Of a DNA stretch of 10,025 nucleotides, positions 1-8,724 are shown piece after piece. Location of the stretch: contig NAOQ01000319.1 of NCBI GenBank assembly GCA_002751075.1, positions 29,779 to 39,803 of the forward strand, written 5' to 3'. The notes beneath the pieces are model-generated. The model saw nothing but the letters and a program-made list of their open reading frames with translations, ran no database searches and was not told where the DNA came from. A program made the position numbers and the translations under genes. The DNA is from Ichthyophonus hoferi. Its lineage: Eukaryota; Opisthokonta; Ichthyosporea; Ichthyophonida; Ichthyophonidae. Within the stretch, counting starts at the first letter, position 1, and each line of letters begins with the position of its first letter.

Positions 1-279
1 TGGCTCAGAATTAATTAGTTACCCAATATCCATTTAATGGATTAATTCACTAATATCTGAAAATTACCCCAAGGTAGTTAAACACTGGCGACGGTAGAAA
101 AAACAAGCATAAAAGCAAACAAAAACACCTAATAAAGGGGGGGCACTTCATACCACATCATAATATGACTTTGATATATATTATTTCTAGGGAACAGCAT
201 ACTCGTCTCTATCCTTTCTGTTTTTTATTTCACTCAAATTTTCTACAAAGATATCGCAACTTTGAACACATTTGAAATA
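1..279. other. AT-rich stretch, nothing recognised
   Basis: No frame on either strand stays open long enough to suggest coding, and I see no RNA gene or clear copy of the repeats found elsewhere. A short run near position 15 resembles the start of the R370 repeat near 2793, but the match does not extend, so I do not call it. A G-run lies near 137-143. Confidence 0.5.
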
Positions 280-650
280 GAAACTTAAGATAGTCGTTCT
301 GTAGCATGTTTTTATTAGCAAATTGTCTAACGATTACTCAAATGATCATTCTGCATGCTATGTAACAATATGCGTATCATCAATCACTATATGGTCAACC
401 CTATTCAAAAACCACGTTAAACTTACACGTCTAGGCTGCGCTAAAAAATCTAGCCTTAATTGGATATAATTAGTGACATTTTTGAATTATTTTATTGTCA
501 TTAATTAATGTCAAAGTTTTATCAATTAAGATCTCATTATAAACGCTTCTTAACATATAGAGAATCAATGCTATTTAAACAGTAAGTATTTTGTACAAGA
601 CATCATAACATTTTGTAGCAGAACACTTGTAGGGGCTGAAATACTTAAAT
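280..650 (+). repeat. R370 repeat, copy 1
   Basis: This stretch aligns along its length with 2776-3147 by eye. Shared landmarks in order are an ATTCTG-ATGC block near 350, a CGTATCATCAATCACTA-like block near 373, TGGTCAAC near 392, an ACGT-TCTAG-CTGC block near 427, a TCATTA-AAACG-TTCTTAA block near 533, and GACATCAT then GCTGAAATACTT at the right end. Divergence is high, so the copies are old. The similarity stops at about 650, just before an ATG. The family could be a solo LTR, a miniature transposon or another short repeat. The second copy borders a copia fragment, which favours an LTR origin, but this copy has no such neighbour. Confidence 0.6.
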
Positions 651-1470
651 GGCAGATCTAGAAAGTGTATCTCTTTCCGTTGATGCTGCACTTTACAAGA
701 GAACGTGCATACAGCTAAATTCCATTGAAAATACAACGGTTGCATTCAACACTATAAATATTGACCTAATAACAGATAAAACTGAAACAATGGACGAGGA
801 TCTGATTACTCATTTTGATTTACCTATGAATTTGAAATGCCCAGATTCAAATTATACTAGCAGCAAAGACTAGAAGCCTTACCTCAACCACACAATAGTT
901 GATATATATTCTTCTAACCACATACGAGGTAGTGAGATTGAACTCAGATCAAACTGTAGACCTCATATCTTGTAGCCAAGTTCTTCACCATGTTTAAATA
1001 GACTGTTGTTATTGTTACCACTTTTCTTATATTGAGCTATAGTTACCTATTAAAGTCAGTAAGACGTTGTCAAACTACTCGTCTATGATATAGTGGTTAA
1101 GTAAATCTTTTAGACAACAAGCCAATCAAAGCTACATATGTATACTTATTTGGTGCTTCCCCATTATTTGTATGCATATAATAAATTCCAAAAGCATCAA
1201 TAAAATAACTGCCTATTATTACAGTTTTTCAGTCATCAAATTGATATTATGTCTTTTGATTCTCAAGTTGTAGAAATTTATTATCCATGTTTTTTATTGG
1301 AAGGTAAACTAGTCAGGTTTGATGCAATCAACCCACTACAAAATACTTGTATAATGCCAATCTAGGCATACAATGGTTTAGATTATAGGTATTGTTCAAA
1401 TTGCAAATTGTACGGTAAAAAGTATAAGGTGGCTTTACATTCAGAAGAATAGTGTGTTCTATATGCAGAA
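649..1470 (+). pseudogene. Weak decayed plus-strand reading frame, product unknown
   Basis: One frame opens with an ATG directly at the right edge of R370, runs open for 74 codons, and stays protein-like in patches to about 1470. The clearest later patch (about 1215-1440) includes a YCSNC pair of cysteines followed by basic residues, reminiscent of a small zinc-binding knuckle. About eleven interruptions fall in some 280 codons. That is roughly half of what random sequence this AT-rich would give, so the signal is suggestive only. I recognise no family. Its position after R370 would fit the first gene of an element whose promoter lies in the repeat, but the second R370 copy is not followed by a similar frame. 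Chance openness is a real alternative. Confidence 0.25.
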
Positions 1471-1479
1471 CTCACAAAG

Positions 1480-2405
1480 GCTTTATGTCATAATCCTTTT
1501 TGTCGGAGGTAAATTCTGTATCACTATCTATGGACATGTGATGTTCCCTTTCAACTTCACCAGACTGAAGTTGTCATAATCTCAAATTTTCAAATACCTT
1601 TCTTAATGTGTCCTCGTCACTTGGGTTGAAGGAGAACTGTACACGTTGTTTTATTTCCTACAGATTCCAGTTTGAATGCTGTTGTAGTAGTAGTTTGACA
1701 CTCGATTCTTGGGGGCAGAAGAAATTAGAGTTTCTCTTCTTTTTACGGTCATTACTACTACTTAAACAGACAAATATATTGTACTTAACACTATTGTACC
1801 ACTCTATGTAGTCAAAATCCAAACCAAGTCTGTGATTGCTAGTTATATATTTGTTGGTTTAGGTCAATACCAGTTGACCATGTAATAAATATGTGAGATA
1901 AGCATATTGTTGAGTAGGAACTCAGCCTAACTGTTATCTAATATGTTGTCAGCAACATATTGTTCAATAATAATTTGAAGAATCATTCTGAAACTAACTT
2001 AGTATAAGAATCTGTGGTAGTTCTAGTGATTTGCCCACAGGCTTCCAGATCTCCAATTGGTTTGAAAATAATAGTTGGTTTTTCTAGTCTAGTGGTAGTG
2101 ATGGCTAATTGATTTGATCTGGCTTCAAAACTCCATTGTACTGGCAGAAGACTATTATCACTCTTTAATTTTAGAAGGCAATTCTCTGACTACTGAACGA
2201 GTAAGGGATCTGAAAATTAATTATTATATTTAGATGCCAATGGTGAACTAAACATTACAATAATACTCTGATGAGTATCTACGTATTTGTATTATGATAC
2301 TGTGTAATTAAATAATCAAATGCAAAATTATGTGAGTTATGTGTAATTTTGTAATAGCTGGGGCTGCGTATCTGTGAGTGGCAAGTCTTTATTGACTGTT
2401 TCTGT
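1480..2405 (-). mobile_element. Second, truncated copy of element X (head and upstream flank)
   Basis: This block is collinear with 6655-7500. Identical or near-identical landmarks are 1523-1540 against 6690-6707, a GGTCATTACTACT block near 1755 against 6918, a GATCTCCAATTG block near 2048 against 6995, a GAACGAGT-AG-GATCTG block near 2196 against 7313, and 2312-2328 against 7402-7418. The coding part (about 1480-1766, minus strand) starts with the same MTVKRRE residues and keeps the FSF..SD.DT and HHMSIDS segments of the larger copy. The similarity therefore reflects a shared protein as well as DNA. Only the head survives: below about 1475 the resemblance ends. It is a broken fossil with several breaks, old by its divergence (very roughly a quarter to a third of positions differ by eye). 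Confidence 0.7.
1815..2035. other. Extra segment in the element X copy, with hairpins
   Basis: Between the start of the minus-strand frame and the GATCTCCAATTG landmark, this copy is about 200 bases longer than the matching stretch at 6950-6995. The extra DNA is AT-rich and holds two small inverted repeats: GGTCAA at 1862-1867 facing TTGACC at 1874-1879, and a nine-base stem at 1940-1948 facing 1953-1961 around a four-base loop. It could be an insertion here or a deletion in the other copy; no target duplication was found. Confidence 0.4.
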
Positions 2406-2457
2406 TCCCTTTTATTTTTTGGCATCCTTTGTTTATCACAGGTGTTAATTGTAGCCG

Positions 2458-2775
2458 TGTTCATTAATTTAAATGGAACTGATCAAAAATATTCCCATTG
2501 GTCAATACAATTTACAAAAAACCACTGAAGCATACCAGAATTGTCCGATTTTATCCTGAAAATCTAATACTATTATGCCCTCATTTGCATGGCACGTTAA
2601 CTAATTTCCTCTTTAATATAAATATTCAGTTACAACATATCATGTATTAAGAAATTAATTTACTTGTTGAGACGGTATTCAATTAACTAATAGAAGACTA
2701 ATCTTTTAATCATCTGCCTGTTATTAAAACTTTGACCAAACTACATGTTAATTCAGATTTAACAATTTTGTAACA
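2458..2775 (+). repeat. R330 repeat, reference copy
   Basis: The block begins TGTTCATTAATTTAAATGG and ends in a TTGTAACA block. It has a shortened relative at 4794-5036 and an inverted relative at about 8725-9060. Shared landmarks are TTTAAATGG near 2469, ATTGGTCAATAC near 2498, the AAAACCACTGAAGC region near 2518, CCTCATTTGCATGGC near 2579 (shared with the inverted copy), and TTAACA-TTGTAACA at the right end (shared with the 4794 copy). The TGTT/AACA ends would suit a very short LTR or a miniature element. No protein is encoded. It lies directly against R370 and both share a few blocks, so the two may be diverged relatives. Confidence 0.6.
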
Positions 2776-3147
2776 CTTAGCATAAATTGTTATCAATTAG
2801 TTGCCCAAATTATTTAAGGGATGATTCTGGATGCCATGTATCACGTATGCATCATCAGTCACTAAATGTGTGATTAACTACCAATGGTCAACACTGACAG
2901 AAACCATGGTATATTTACGTTCTAGACTGCATTAAACATCTGGTCCTCATTTGCTACAATTAGTATCATCATTTAATTAATTACGTATTACTCATTAATG
3001 TATAACTCTTAATTACTGACTGAAACCTCATTCTAAACGTTTCTTAATATTCAGAGGTTCAATGTTATATAAAGCAATTAGTATTTTTTGAACTAGACAT
3101 CATGAAGTATTTGGCTAAACACATATAGGAGCTAAAATACTTTAACA
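2776..3147 (+). repeat. R370 repeat, copy 2; possible copia LTR
   Basis: It aligns with 280-650. Read on the minus strand its outer end is TGTTAAAGTATTTTAG, directly preceded by a purine-rich run (GGGGATATAGAGGGAG, near 3148-3163) that looks like a polypurine tract. Immediately beyond that lies a minus-strand copia RT fragment. TG at the LTR start after a purine tract is typical of Ty1/copia elements, so this may be a 3' LTR of a shrunken element. Against this, R370 copy 1 has no such neighbour. A TATATAAAG motif at about 3065-3073 could serve as a TATA box on the plus strand. TACCAATGGTCAAC and CCTCATTTGC blocks are also found in R330. Confidence 0.5.
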
Positions 3148-3149
3148 CT

Positions 3150-3430
3150 CCCTCTATATCCCCACATATCTGTAAGGTTATATAATGATTGTTGAAGCTT
3201 GCACGCCTTGTGTAGAAAGTTAGAGTTTTCAAAGCCTTTTGACTGATTCATATTTACGTTTTCCTCCAGTTTATGGTTTAAGTAGCCTCCCACTATATCA
3301 AGCTGTACAATTTCCAAATCCCTTAATGTTGCTAAGGTTAGTAGAAGTCGTGTGGTCAAGGAGAAAACTGAGGACTCTATATCGAAATAAACCATGTTTT
3401 ACTGCAGTCTATTTCTAATTACTACACGTT
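3150..3430 (-). mobile_element. Ty1/copia pol fossil: early RT fragment
   Basis: The minus-strand translation (frame 3132-3395) reads TRLLLTLAT, then VQLDIVGGYLNHKLEENVNM, then QSKGFE and CKLQQSLYNL. This matches the Ty1/copia RT segment usually written as RxLLxLA..., LDVKTAFLHGDLEEEIYM, PxGF and LxKxLYGLKQ. The catalytic DD box and everything after it are absent, and the frame runs out into the purine-rich run next to R370. The element is a remnant of perhaps 80 codons out of a pol of more than a thousand. It is AT-rich like its surroundings, and so probably older than, or of a different family from, the copia fossil at 7796-9417. Confidence 0.8.
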
Positions 3431-3882
3431 GTGTTATGTATTAGTAATTTTTCTCAACTGTCTTTTTTGATGTTAAAAAACTACAATAATTTTAACAATA
3501 GTTCTCCTTTTGGCTTATCAACAATTTTTCATATGGAATTGTATGAAAGAGTTTTTCTTTCTTGTATCATAGTAGCCTCCCATTGAGGCAATTGAGGGGA
3601 GTTCATTGCTACACAGACTCATTTGGGTACAGCTTGACCATATAGATTGGCTTCTGTGGGTGACTATGCTACATGTGTTGAAATGGGGTCTGATTGGTAT
3701 CTCTGACCTAACTAGTAGTGGAGGGTGCATATTTATTTTTCCATGGAGGTGTGCCATTATCTTTTCTCTGGTTTTTTTTCTCCTCATTTAACTTACTTCA
3801 ACTGTCTTCTGATTTTTCATTTTCATTCCTCTTTGATTCCTCAATCTTTTTATCCCTATTTGTCTTACCCAATTTCCTCCCC
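3431..3882 (-). other. Unassigned stretch below element X, purine-rich on minus strand
   Basis: A minus-strand frame of 89 codons is open at 3518-3787, and more than one minus frame looks partly protein-like here. It may be the far end of element X, whose clear frame stops at 3883. No family motif is visible. The piece nearest 3883 (about 3770-3880) is biased to A and G on the minus strand and would encode mainly lysine, glutamate and arginine, so openness there means little. The part at 3431-3517 shows nothing. Confidence 0.3.
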
Positions 3883-4793
3883 CTAAGCTGAAGCATCCTT
3901 CTGGGGCTCCTTAAATAAAAAGGGATTATGTTTTATAGCCAAGTCTGGGTCTACTCTCCGTAGTACTCTAGTTGTTGGTCTATACTCTGAGTATGGAATC
4001 CTCTTTGCTTTGGACATACCACCGGTTCCACAGTTCCTGTTCTTCTTTTCCAGCACCATGTTTGTTGACATTGCCAATGCAAGGGACATGTCAGCAGGAC
4101 TTAGGTGTATAAATCTGGAATGAAACATTTCATAAGCCATTAGGCCTGCATAAGCTTCTGGTTCTACTGTTTTGACTGAATTCTGCTTTTCAACTACCAT
4201 ATGGGCCTCCTAGTTTGTAGAAAATGGTCCTTTTTGACCACTGTTGCTTTCTTAGTCTTCTGATGAGACCACTGAGGCATCCAACCCGTAGATTATGTTA
4301 TTATTCCCTGTTCCTATGATCATGATGCGTTAAGAAAAGAATTTAACCTGGATTGAATCGGATCTAGTGGAGTGATTCACAAGGTCAGAGTTTTTTCACT
4401 TGTATGAGGCCAGTTTTTCTTGTCATATTTGGTATAGTACATTGCAATCGTGGTTTCCTCTGCTGAAGTTACAACAACCCTTATTCTTTCAGAATCAGCA
4501 GTATCAATGGAGATAGATGCTTCGTCAATATCTACAGTACCTACAATAGTAAGAGAGTGTGTATGCTGTGAAAGAAGATATGCTAATATCTGTTATTCTT
4601 GTTCTAACTTCTGTTCTTCTGTTTCTTGTTTAAGTTTTCTTTTGTACCTATTCATAGCCTCTTTTTTAAGATAGTTGGTTATTTTCATTTTTGGTTTTCT
4701 AATCAAGTGCCTGTCAATACATCTTGTTTATTGATATTTGTCTCCCCATCTCTATCTAGAGCTGTTTCTTTCATACAGCTATTTTACCACCAA

Positions 4794-5036
4794 TGTTAAC
4801 GTTTGGTTAACATTAATGCAGTTTAAATGGGACCAGTCATAAACATTCTTGTTGGTTAATATCATTCATAAAACTTTCACAGAAACTCATTAGAGATATC
4901 TGAACGTATTTCACTAAGGTTATACTAATATTTCTCTATTTGAATGGTTCATTAACCCTAAGGTAAGTGCTTGAAAACTGTGCATGGACAAACTAATTTA
5001 AACCAAGTGTTCATTTGGAGTTAACAGTCTTGTAAC
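4794..5036 (+). repeat. R330 repeat copy inside element X
   Basis: It starts TGTTAAC at 4794, with a TTTAAATGGGACC block near 4824, TTGGTTAATA near 4852 and a TTCATAAAACTTTCAC block near 4865, and ends TTAACAGTCTTGTAACA at 5036. Each block matches the reference copy at 2458-2775 in order, but this copy is about 75 bases shorter. Protein-like minus-strand sequence of element X lies on both sides (down to about 5100, and again from about 4720), while none fits within it. It therefore looks like an insertion into element X. The leading part is nearly self-complementary (GTTAAC repeated at 4795-4800 and 4807-4812). No convincing target duplication is visible. Confidence 0.5.
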
Positions 5037-5150
5037 AAAAAATAATAAACTATAAAAAAAAGTATTGTACACTTTGGTTTTAACACTATTATTTTAATTG
5101 CTCTTGGTATTATAAAATTGTAGTAGATTTTTGGACCGCTTGTGATTTTG

Positions 5151-5166
5151 ATTTTCAATTGAAAAT
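5151..5166. repeat. Perfect 16-base palindrome
   Basis: ATTTTCAATTGAAAAT reads the same on both strands. It lies within the decayed coding frame of element X, so it may be fortuitous in AT-rich DNA. Confidence 0.5.
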
Positions 5167-6654
5167 TCTGGTCATAACATGATGACCTCTTTTCAGAAAA
5201 CTGTTACTGTGTCATCCATCTGTGATGCCCTTTCCCTTCAAAGATGAAATTGAAAATAGGCTTACCTAGAAATCTAGCATTAACGTTATGTTTTGCCTAC
5301 TCTAACAGCTAGCCATATGTTGCCAGATCTTAAAGCCATGCTTTTCTATTTTCTCCCAATGTACATAATATTTTCATAGAATAAAAGTAGTGAAGTCCTC
5401 TCTTCTGAAGTGAAGATGCCCTGTTAAATCACTACCTAATATAAAACTTGCATTTGACTCTGCCTCCTCAATGTTTTCTCTTTTTACATAGCCTCTGGCT
5501 ACATATGAGGCTTACCTCCCACTGGGTAGGCGGCATTGTAGTACTTCTTTCCTTTCCCATACTTGTAAAAGTTGCTAGCCCCTTTGTCTGCTGAGTGCTG
5601 GTTAGTATTGTGTTCCTCAGAACATTCTTTCTCTTTCCTTGGAGGTCTTGGACGTTTAGTTTTTGATCAGATTGGTAATTGGGCATCAATATTGAACTTG
5701 TTGAGTCTTGGCATAATAAGACACTGACTTATTGAGTGTGATTCCTGGCTTATATCATATGTAGCAGACTCATTGTTGTAGAAACCCATACTAAATCTGT
5801 ATTAGTATTCTTCTCTCAAATTCTTTTGACTCCCATTCTTCCTAGTCAATTCTATCTTGATGTCCGTTTTCATATCTTCAATGAATTGTTTTGGTGCACC
5901 AGAAGTTTTGGTAACTTAATAAAAAGCCCTGAATTGGCCTCTATATTGTGATGATTGAAGGTTAAAGATTATCTTGGTAACGTCAACTTGGTCATGCTGC
6001 TCCATAACTGTTCCTTTGGTTTATTTGTTAGCTGCCACTACTCTTATAAGATATTCAATTCCACTTTCTGTAAGTTTCAGAAATGTTTTCAAATATTTTA
6101 ACATGTAAGTAGTCTGCTGAGCAGTATCCCTGCCGTCAAACTGACTGCTCATGCCCCTCCATGTGTAAAAAGCAAGTTGATTATGCTTCCAACCGGCTCT
6201 TACATTGTTCTGTTGAGACTACTGTGTTTAGATAATGTCTAGTTGATACTTCTTGTGGAGACACTCTGGTTGGGTTTTCTAGCTGTTGGAGATTTGGTTT
6301 ATCTTCTATTGCCTGAAGACACATAGAAACTTGTATCCTGTTCTTGATGAAATCAGCCCACTTGATGTAGATGATACCATGCTGATTTCCTCAGAAATTT
6401 TCTTCTTTGGAAATGGGGAGAGGCATGATTGTTTTGGGAGCCCCTTCTTTCAACTGCATGAGTAACTGCTGTATCATTTCAGCTCTAAAAACTGGCTGAC
6501 ATCCAGTAAAATGTTGCTGTCGTCCCTGGTAGGACCATGTCCTTTTGTACTGGTGGTGTTCTGCTCCCCTGGCATGGTTCTGAATGTTGGTTCTTTGATA
6601 AGTTGATTTGAGTTATCAGTGCAACCACTTGTCAGTTGCTGGATCTTAGCAGTC

Positions 6655-7500
6655 TTGCCATAATCTTTATTGAAGGTAGATTTTGCATTACTATCTATGG
6701 ACATGTGGTGTCTCATTTCAACTTCACTTGACTCTGGATTTGTCTTAACTTCAAAGTCATACAATAGCCTTCTTGATGTATCCTTATCACTTAATTTGAA
6801 GGAGAACAGTACACACTTTTTTTTCTTTTTTACAGATTCCAATTTGGATGCTGTTGCCTTGATAGTTTTATACTTGAATATTGGGGCAAAAGGAGCTAGA
6901 GCTTCTCTTCTTTTCACGGTCATTACTACTATTTAAACAAATATATCATATATAAAAAATTGTGGCACTTCTATTGACTTGTTTACAGCTGTCGGGATCT
7001 CCAATTGTTTAACTGGTAATGGCTAATATTGCTGGACCAGTGTTAGTAACAGTTACTTGGTCAGATCTGTCTTTAAGGCTTAGGTGTTGTGATAGAAGTT
7101 CTATAGGAGGCCCATATACCAACTCTCTATGTAACTGGCTATAGTAGTTATATCTCTGTTCTAATTTAAAAGGGATAGATGATTTGATGTACTTGGGTAG
7201 GAATGTGGAAACTGCACAATGAAATCGATCAGTAAGTAGAGATATTATGATGTCAATAATAATTATCGTTGCTATTTAATGTTAGTAAGTAGTTCGCTGA
7301 GTTTCTGAGTTCTGAACGAGTGAGTGATCTGGATACTGATTATTGTATATGAGAGCCCGAGGTGGATTAGACATTACAATCAAAATGTGTTTATTATATA
7401 TATAATCAAATGCAAAATATTTTTGTGTGCGTTTACGAGAACTTCATATTTTGCTATTGATACCATGTACATGTGAGCAGGTCCTTTATTAGTTATTGCA
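6655..7500 (-). mobile_element. Head and upstream flank of element X (duplicated at 1480-2405)
   Basis: This part of element X comprises the first 90 or so codons and about 570 bases of noncoding DNA upstream of the ATG at 6921-6923. Because the upstream noncoding stretch is shared with the 1480-2405 copy, it belongs to the element and is not host flank. It should contain the element's promoter and 5' end. The most conserved noncoding blocks are GATCTCCAATTG near 6997, GAACGAGT-AG-GATCTG near 7313, ATTAGACATTACAAT near 7366 and ATAATCAAATGCAAAAT at 7402-7418. Similarity fades at about 7500, a candidate element end. The matching repeat is not seen near 3400-3880, so this is not obviously an LTR. 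Confidence 0.6.
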
Positions 7501-7674
7501 GTTTACATTATGCTGATCTCCTTTCTCTATAGAATGGCTCTTTAGCCAGCTACTTCATTGGTGTAACTACTTGCAAATTTTCTCTTGACAAATCAATCTA
7601 TCAGATTGAAATATATCATCCAAAACATTATGGAATTAAAATCACTACACCTAACTAATCTTGTGCCAAGAACC
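7501..7674. other. AT-rich stretch between element X and the A tract
   Basis: I see no coding frame or firm repeat match. A CATTGGTGTAACTAC block near 7557 faintly recalls the TTGGTCAATAC block of R330, but neighbouring blocks do not follow. Confidence 0.4.
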
Positions 7675-7694
7675 AAAAAAAAAAAAAAAAAAAA
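7675..7694 (+). repeat. A20 tract at a composition boundary
   Basis: Twenty consecutive A residues separate AT-rich DNA to the left from visibly GC-richer DNA to the right. It could be the tail of a plus-strand retroposed sequence ending here, or slippage growth of an A-run at the edge of the copia fossil. Such a pure run within otherwise decayed DNA suggests recent growth or a recent insertion. No SINE or LINE body was recognised to its left. Confidence 0.7.
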
Positions 7695-7795
7695 GATCGC
7701 TGCCACTTTGGGGCGCTCATACTGATGTTTTCCCAGTCGTCCTGAGAATTTATTGCCTATGGTTGTGTTTGCAGGTGTAAGATTTTTTTGGCTAT
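7695..7795 (-). other. Downstream flank of the copia fossil
   Basis: This short GC-richer stretch follows the end of the copia RNase H frame (minus strand). By position it should be the 3' untranslated part of the element or its LTR, but no polypurine tract and TG start can be fixed. It ends at the A tract. Confidence 0.35.
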
Positions 7796-8300
7796 TTAGA
7801 ATGGTCCAGGTCCAAATGGCTTGGTCAGGCAGTCAGCAACATGATCTGCGGCTGAGACGCTTCTAACTTCAATCTCACGGTTGCTTACCGCTTCCCTGAT
7901 GTAGTGGAAACGGACAGCAATGTGGCGTGTGCTTTTAGGGACACACGTCTTGCTACATAGTTGTACAGCACTTGCGTTGTCACCATACAGTAGTACTCTC
8001 CCCGTGTCGAAGCGTAATCTATCCATTGGGGCTGCACGTAAGGGATCTGTTGGGGGGTAGCTGCCATGCTAAAAAATTACTCTCTATTGATGAGGGCGTA
8101 CAAATGGCTTGCTTCTTGCTGTTCCAATCCAGCAATCCTCCAGCTAGGAAGAGGCAGTTGCCACTGGTACTCTTTGTATTGTTGAACCCTTTTGTTGAAA
8201 AATCGGCATCTGAGTAGCCGGTCAGATTAATGAGTCCAGGTCTGTACACCATGGTCTCCGCCGGCTGTGCGCTTAAGTATCTTAGTAAGTGAAGAAGCAT
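7796..8300 (-). pseudogene. Copia RNase H domain, decayed
   Basis: Two overlapping minus-strand frames (8019-8300 and 7796-8026) carry the copia RNase H hallmarks in order. These are HLLRYLSAQP; GYSDADFSTKGFNNTKSTSG (the family's Y-x-D-A-D and R/K-STSG blocks); LLDWNSKKQAI followed by SSIESNFLAW (the acidic S-x-x-EAEY block); LLYGDNASAVQL (the E/D-DN-x-SA block); STRHIAVRFHYIRE; and ending VADCLTKPFG, the usual C-terminal VADxLTKPL. In a live element this domain degrades the RNA strand of the RNA/DNA hybrid during reverse transcription in cytoplasmic particles. Here it is a fossil with about one or two breaks. Confidence 0.88.
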
Positions 8301-8360
8301 CTCATAATGTTCCAGGTTCGGCTTGGCGGGGTACCTTACTGGTCTACTTGAGTTGCTTAT

Positions 8361-8711
8361 TCAATTCATGCACTTAATCAGGGAGGTATATGCAGCTGAA
8401 TTGCATGGCTGGTGTGGTGTGTTTTTGTCATTTGCAGTTTGTACATGCTCTGCAAGAATGGGTATGTTCGTTGACCATCCATTGTGCTGTCCATGACTTT
8501 TAGCCAATTCGGTTATATACCCCCGTTGGAATAGTAGAAGGCATTCTTCTGGGTTTTTGCTGATCGTGTAGCCAAGGAAGGAGCTGGAGAATCCACTGGA
8601 CTTGGTGATCAACCTCTCGCGATTCTTGACATTTTCTGAGCAGGTAAGTATATCATCCATGTCCAAAATATTCATGACGGCGGTTCCAATCACAGCGCTG
8701 TTATAGCTCAT
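8361..8711 (-). pseudogene. Copia RT catalytic region, decayed
   Basis: The frame begins abruptly next to the R330 insertion. ILDMDDILTCSEN (about residues 15-27; the DD pair is near 8652-8657) lines up with the YVDDILI catalytic box. SSFLGYTIS and LLLFQRGYI match the FLGI.I and L.LSQ..YI segments, and AAYTSLIKCM near the end matches YR.AIGSLMYL. These are the standard copia RT palm-to-connection landmarks. The RNase H frame follows on the same strand after about 60 bases. Confidence 0.88.
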
Positions 8712-8724
8712 TCTTTTATTTCCA

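Larger units (their letters stand above)
3883..6923 (-). pseudogene. Element X: long decayed coding region of unknown family
   Basis: Protein-like minus-strand sequence runs for about 3 kb. Open pieces in order are 6474-6923 (lysine-rich start MTVKRRE..., then polar), about 6395-6480, about 5508-6148 (hydrophobic-rich, with FDGRDTAQQTTYM near its start), about 5240-5495 (GYVKRENIEEAES...), about 5100-5215, about 4376-4720 (charged, probably coiled, KLKQETEEQKLEQE), and 3883-4200 (ending NPFLFKEPQKDASA). I see no RT, integrase, protease, transposase or recombinase motif. At least ten breaks are present, plus the R330 insertion at 4794-5036. A second copy of the head at 1480-1766 shows it is multicopy, hence a mobile or virus-derived element rather than a lone host pseudogene. 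A gag-like or capsid-like role is possible but unsupported. Treat as a fossil. Confidence 0.55.

Noticed and set aside
1608-1811. Plus-strand open frame of 67 codons
   Set aside because: It overlaps the second element X head on the opposite strand and shows low-complexity serine and leucine runs typical of a shadow.
2279-2464. Minus-strand open frame of 61 codons
   Set aside because: It lies in the noncoding upstream flank shared with element X. The matching region near 7400-7500 does not keep the frame open.
280-3147. R370 copies as the two LTRs of one element spanning 280-3147
   Set aside because: The DNA between them holds part of element X and an R330 copy, not a retrotransposon interior, and the copia fragment lies outside the pair.
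649-6923. Interrupted frames explained by an alternative genetic code
   Set aside because: Interruptions are not limited to one stop triplet, frames also shift, and the copia fossils in the same window are plainly decayed. Ordinary decay explains the pattern.
6670-6936. Plus-strand open frame of 88 codons
   Set aside because: It lies opposite the best-conserved part of element X, where the minus-strand protein is preserved between two copies. The plus frame is a shadow rich in serine and leucine.
7972-8217. Plus-strand open frame opposite the copia RNase H
   Set aside because: The minus strand here carries unmistakable RNase H blocks; the plus frame has no independent support.
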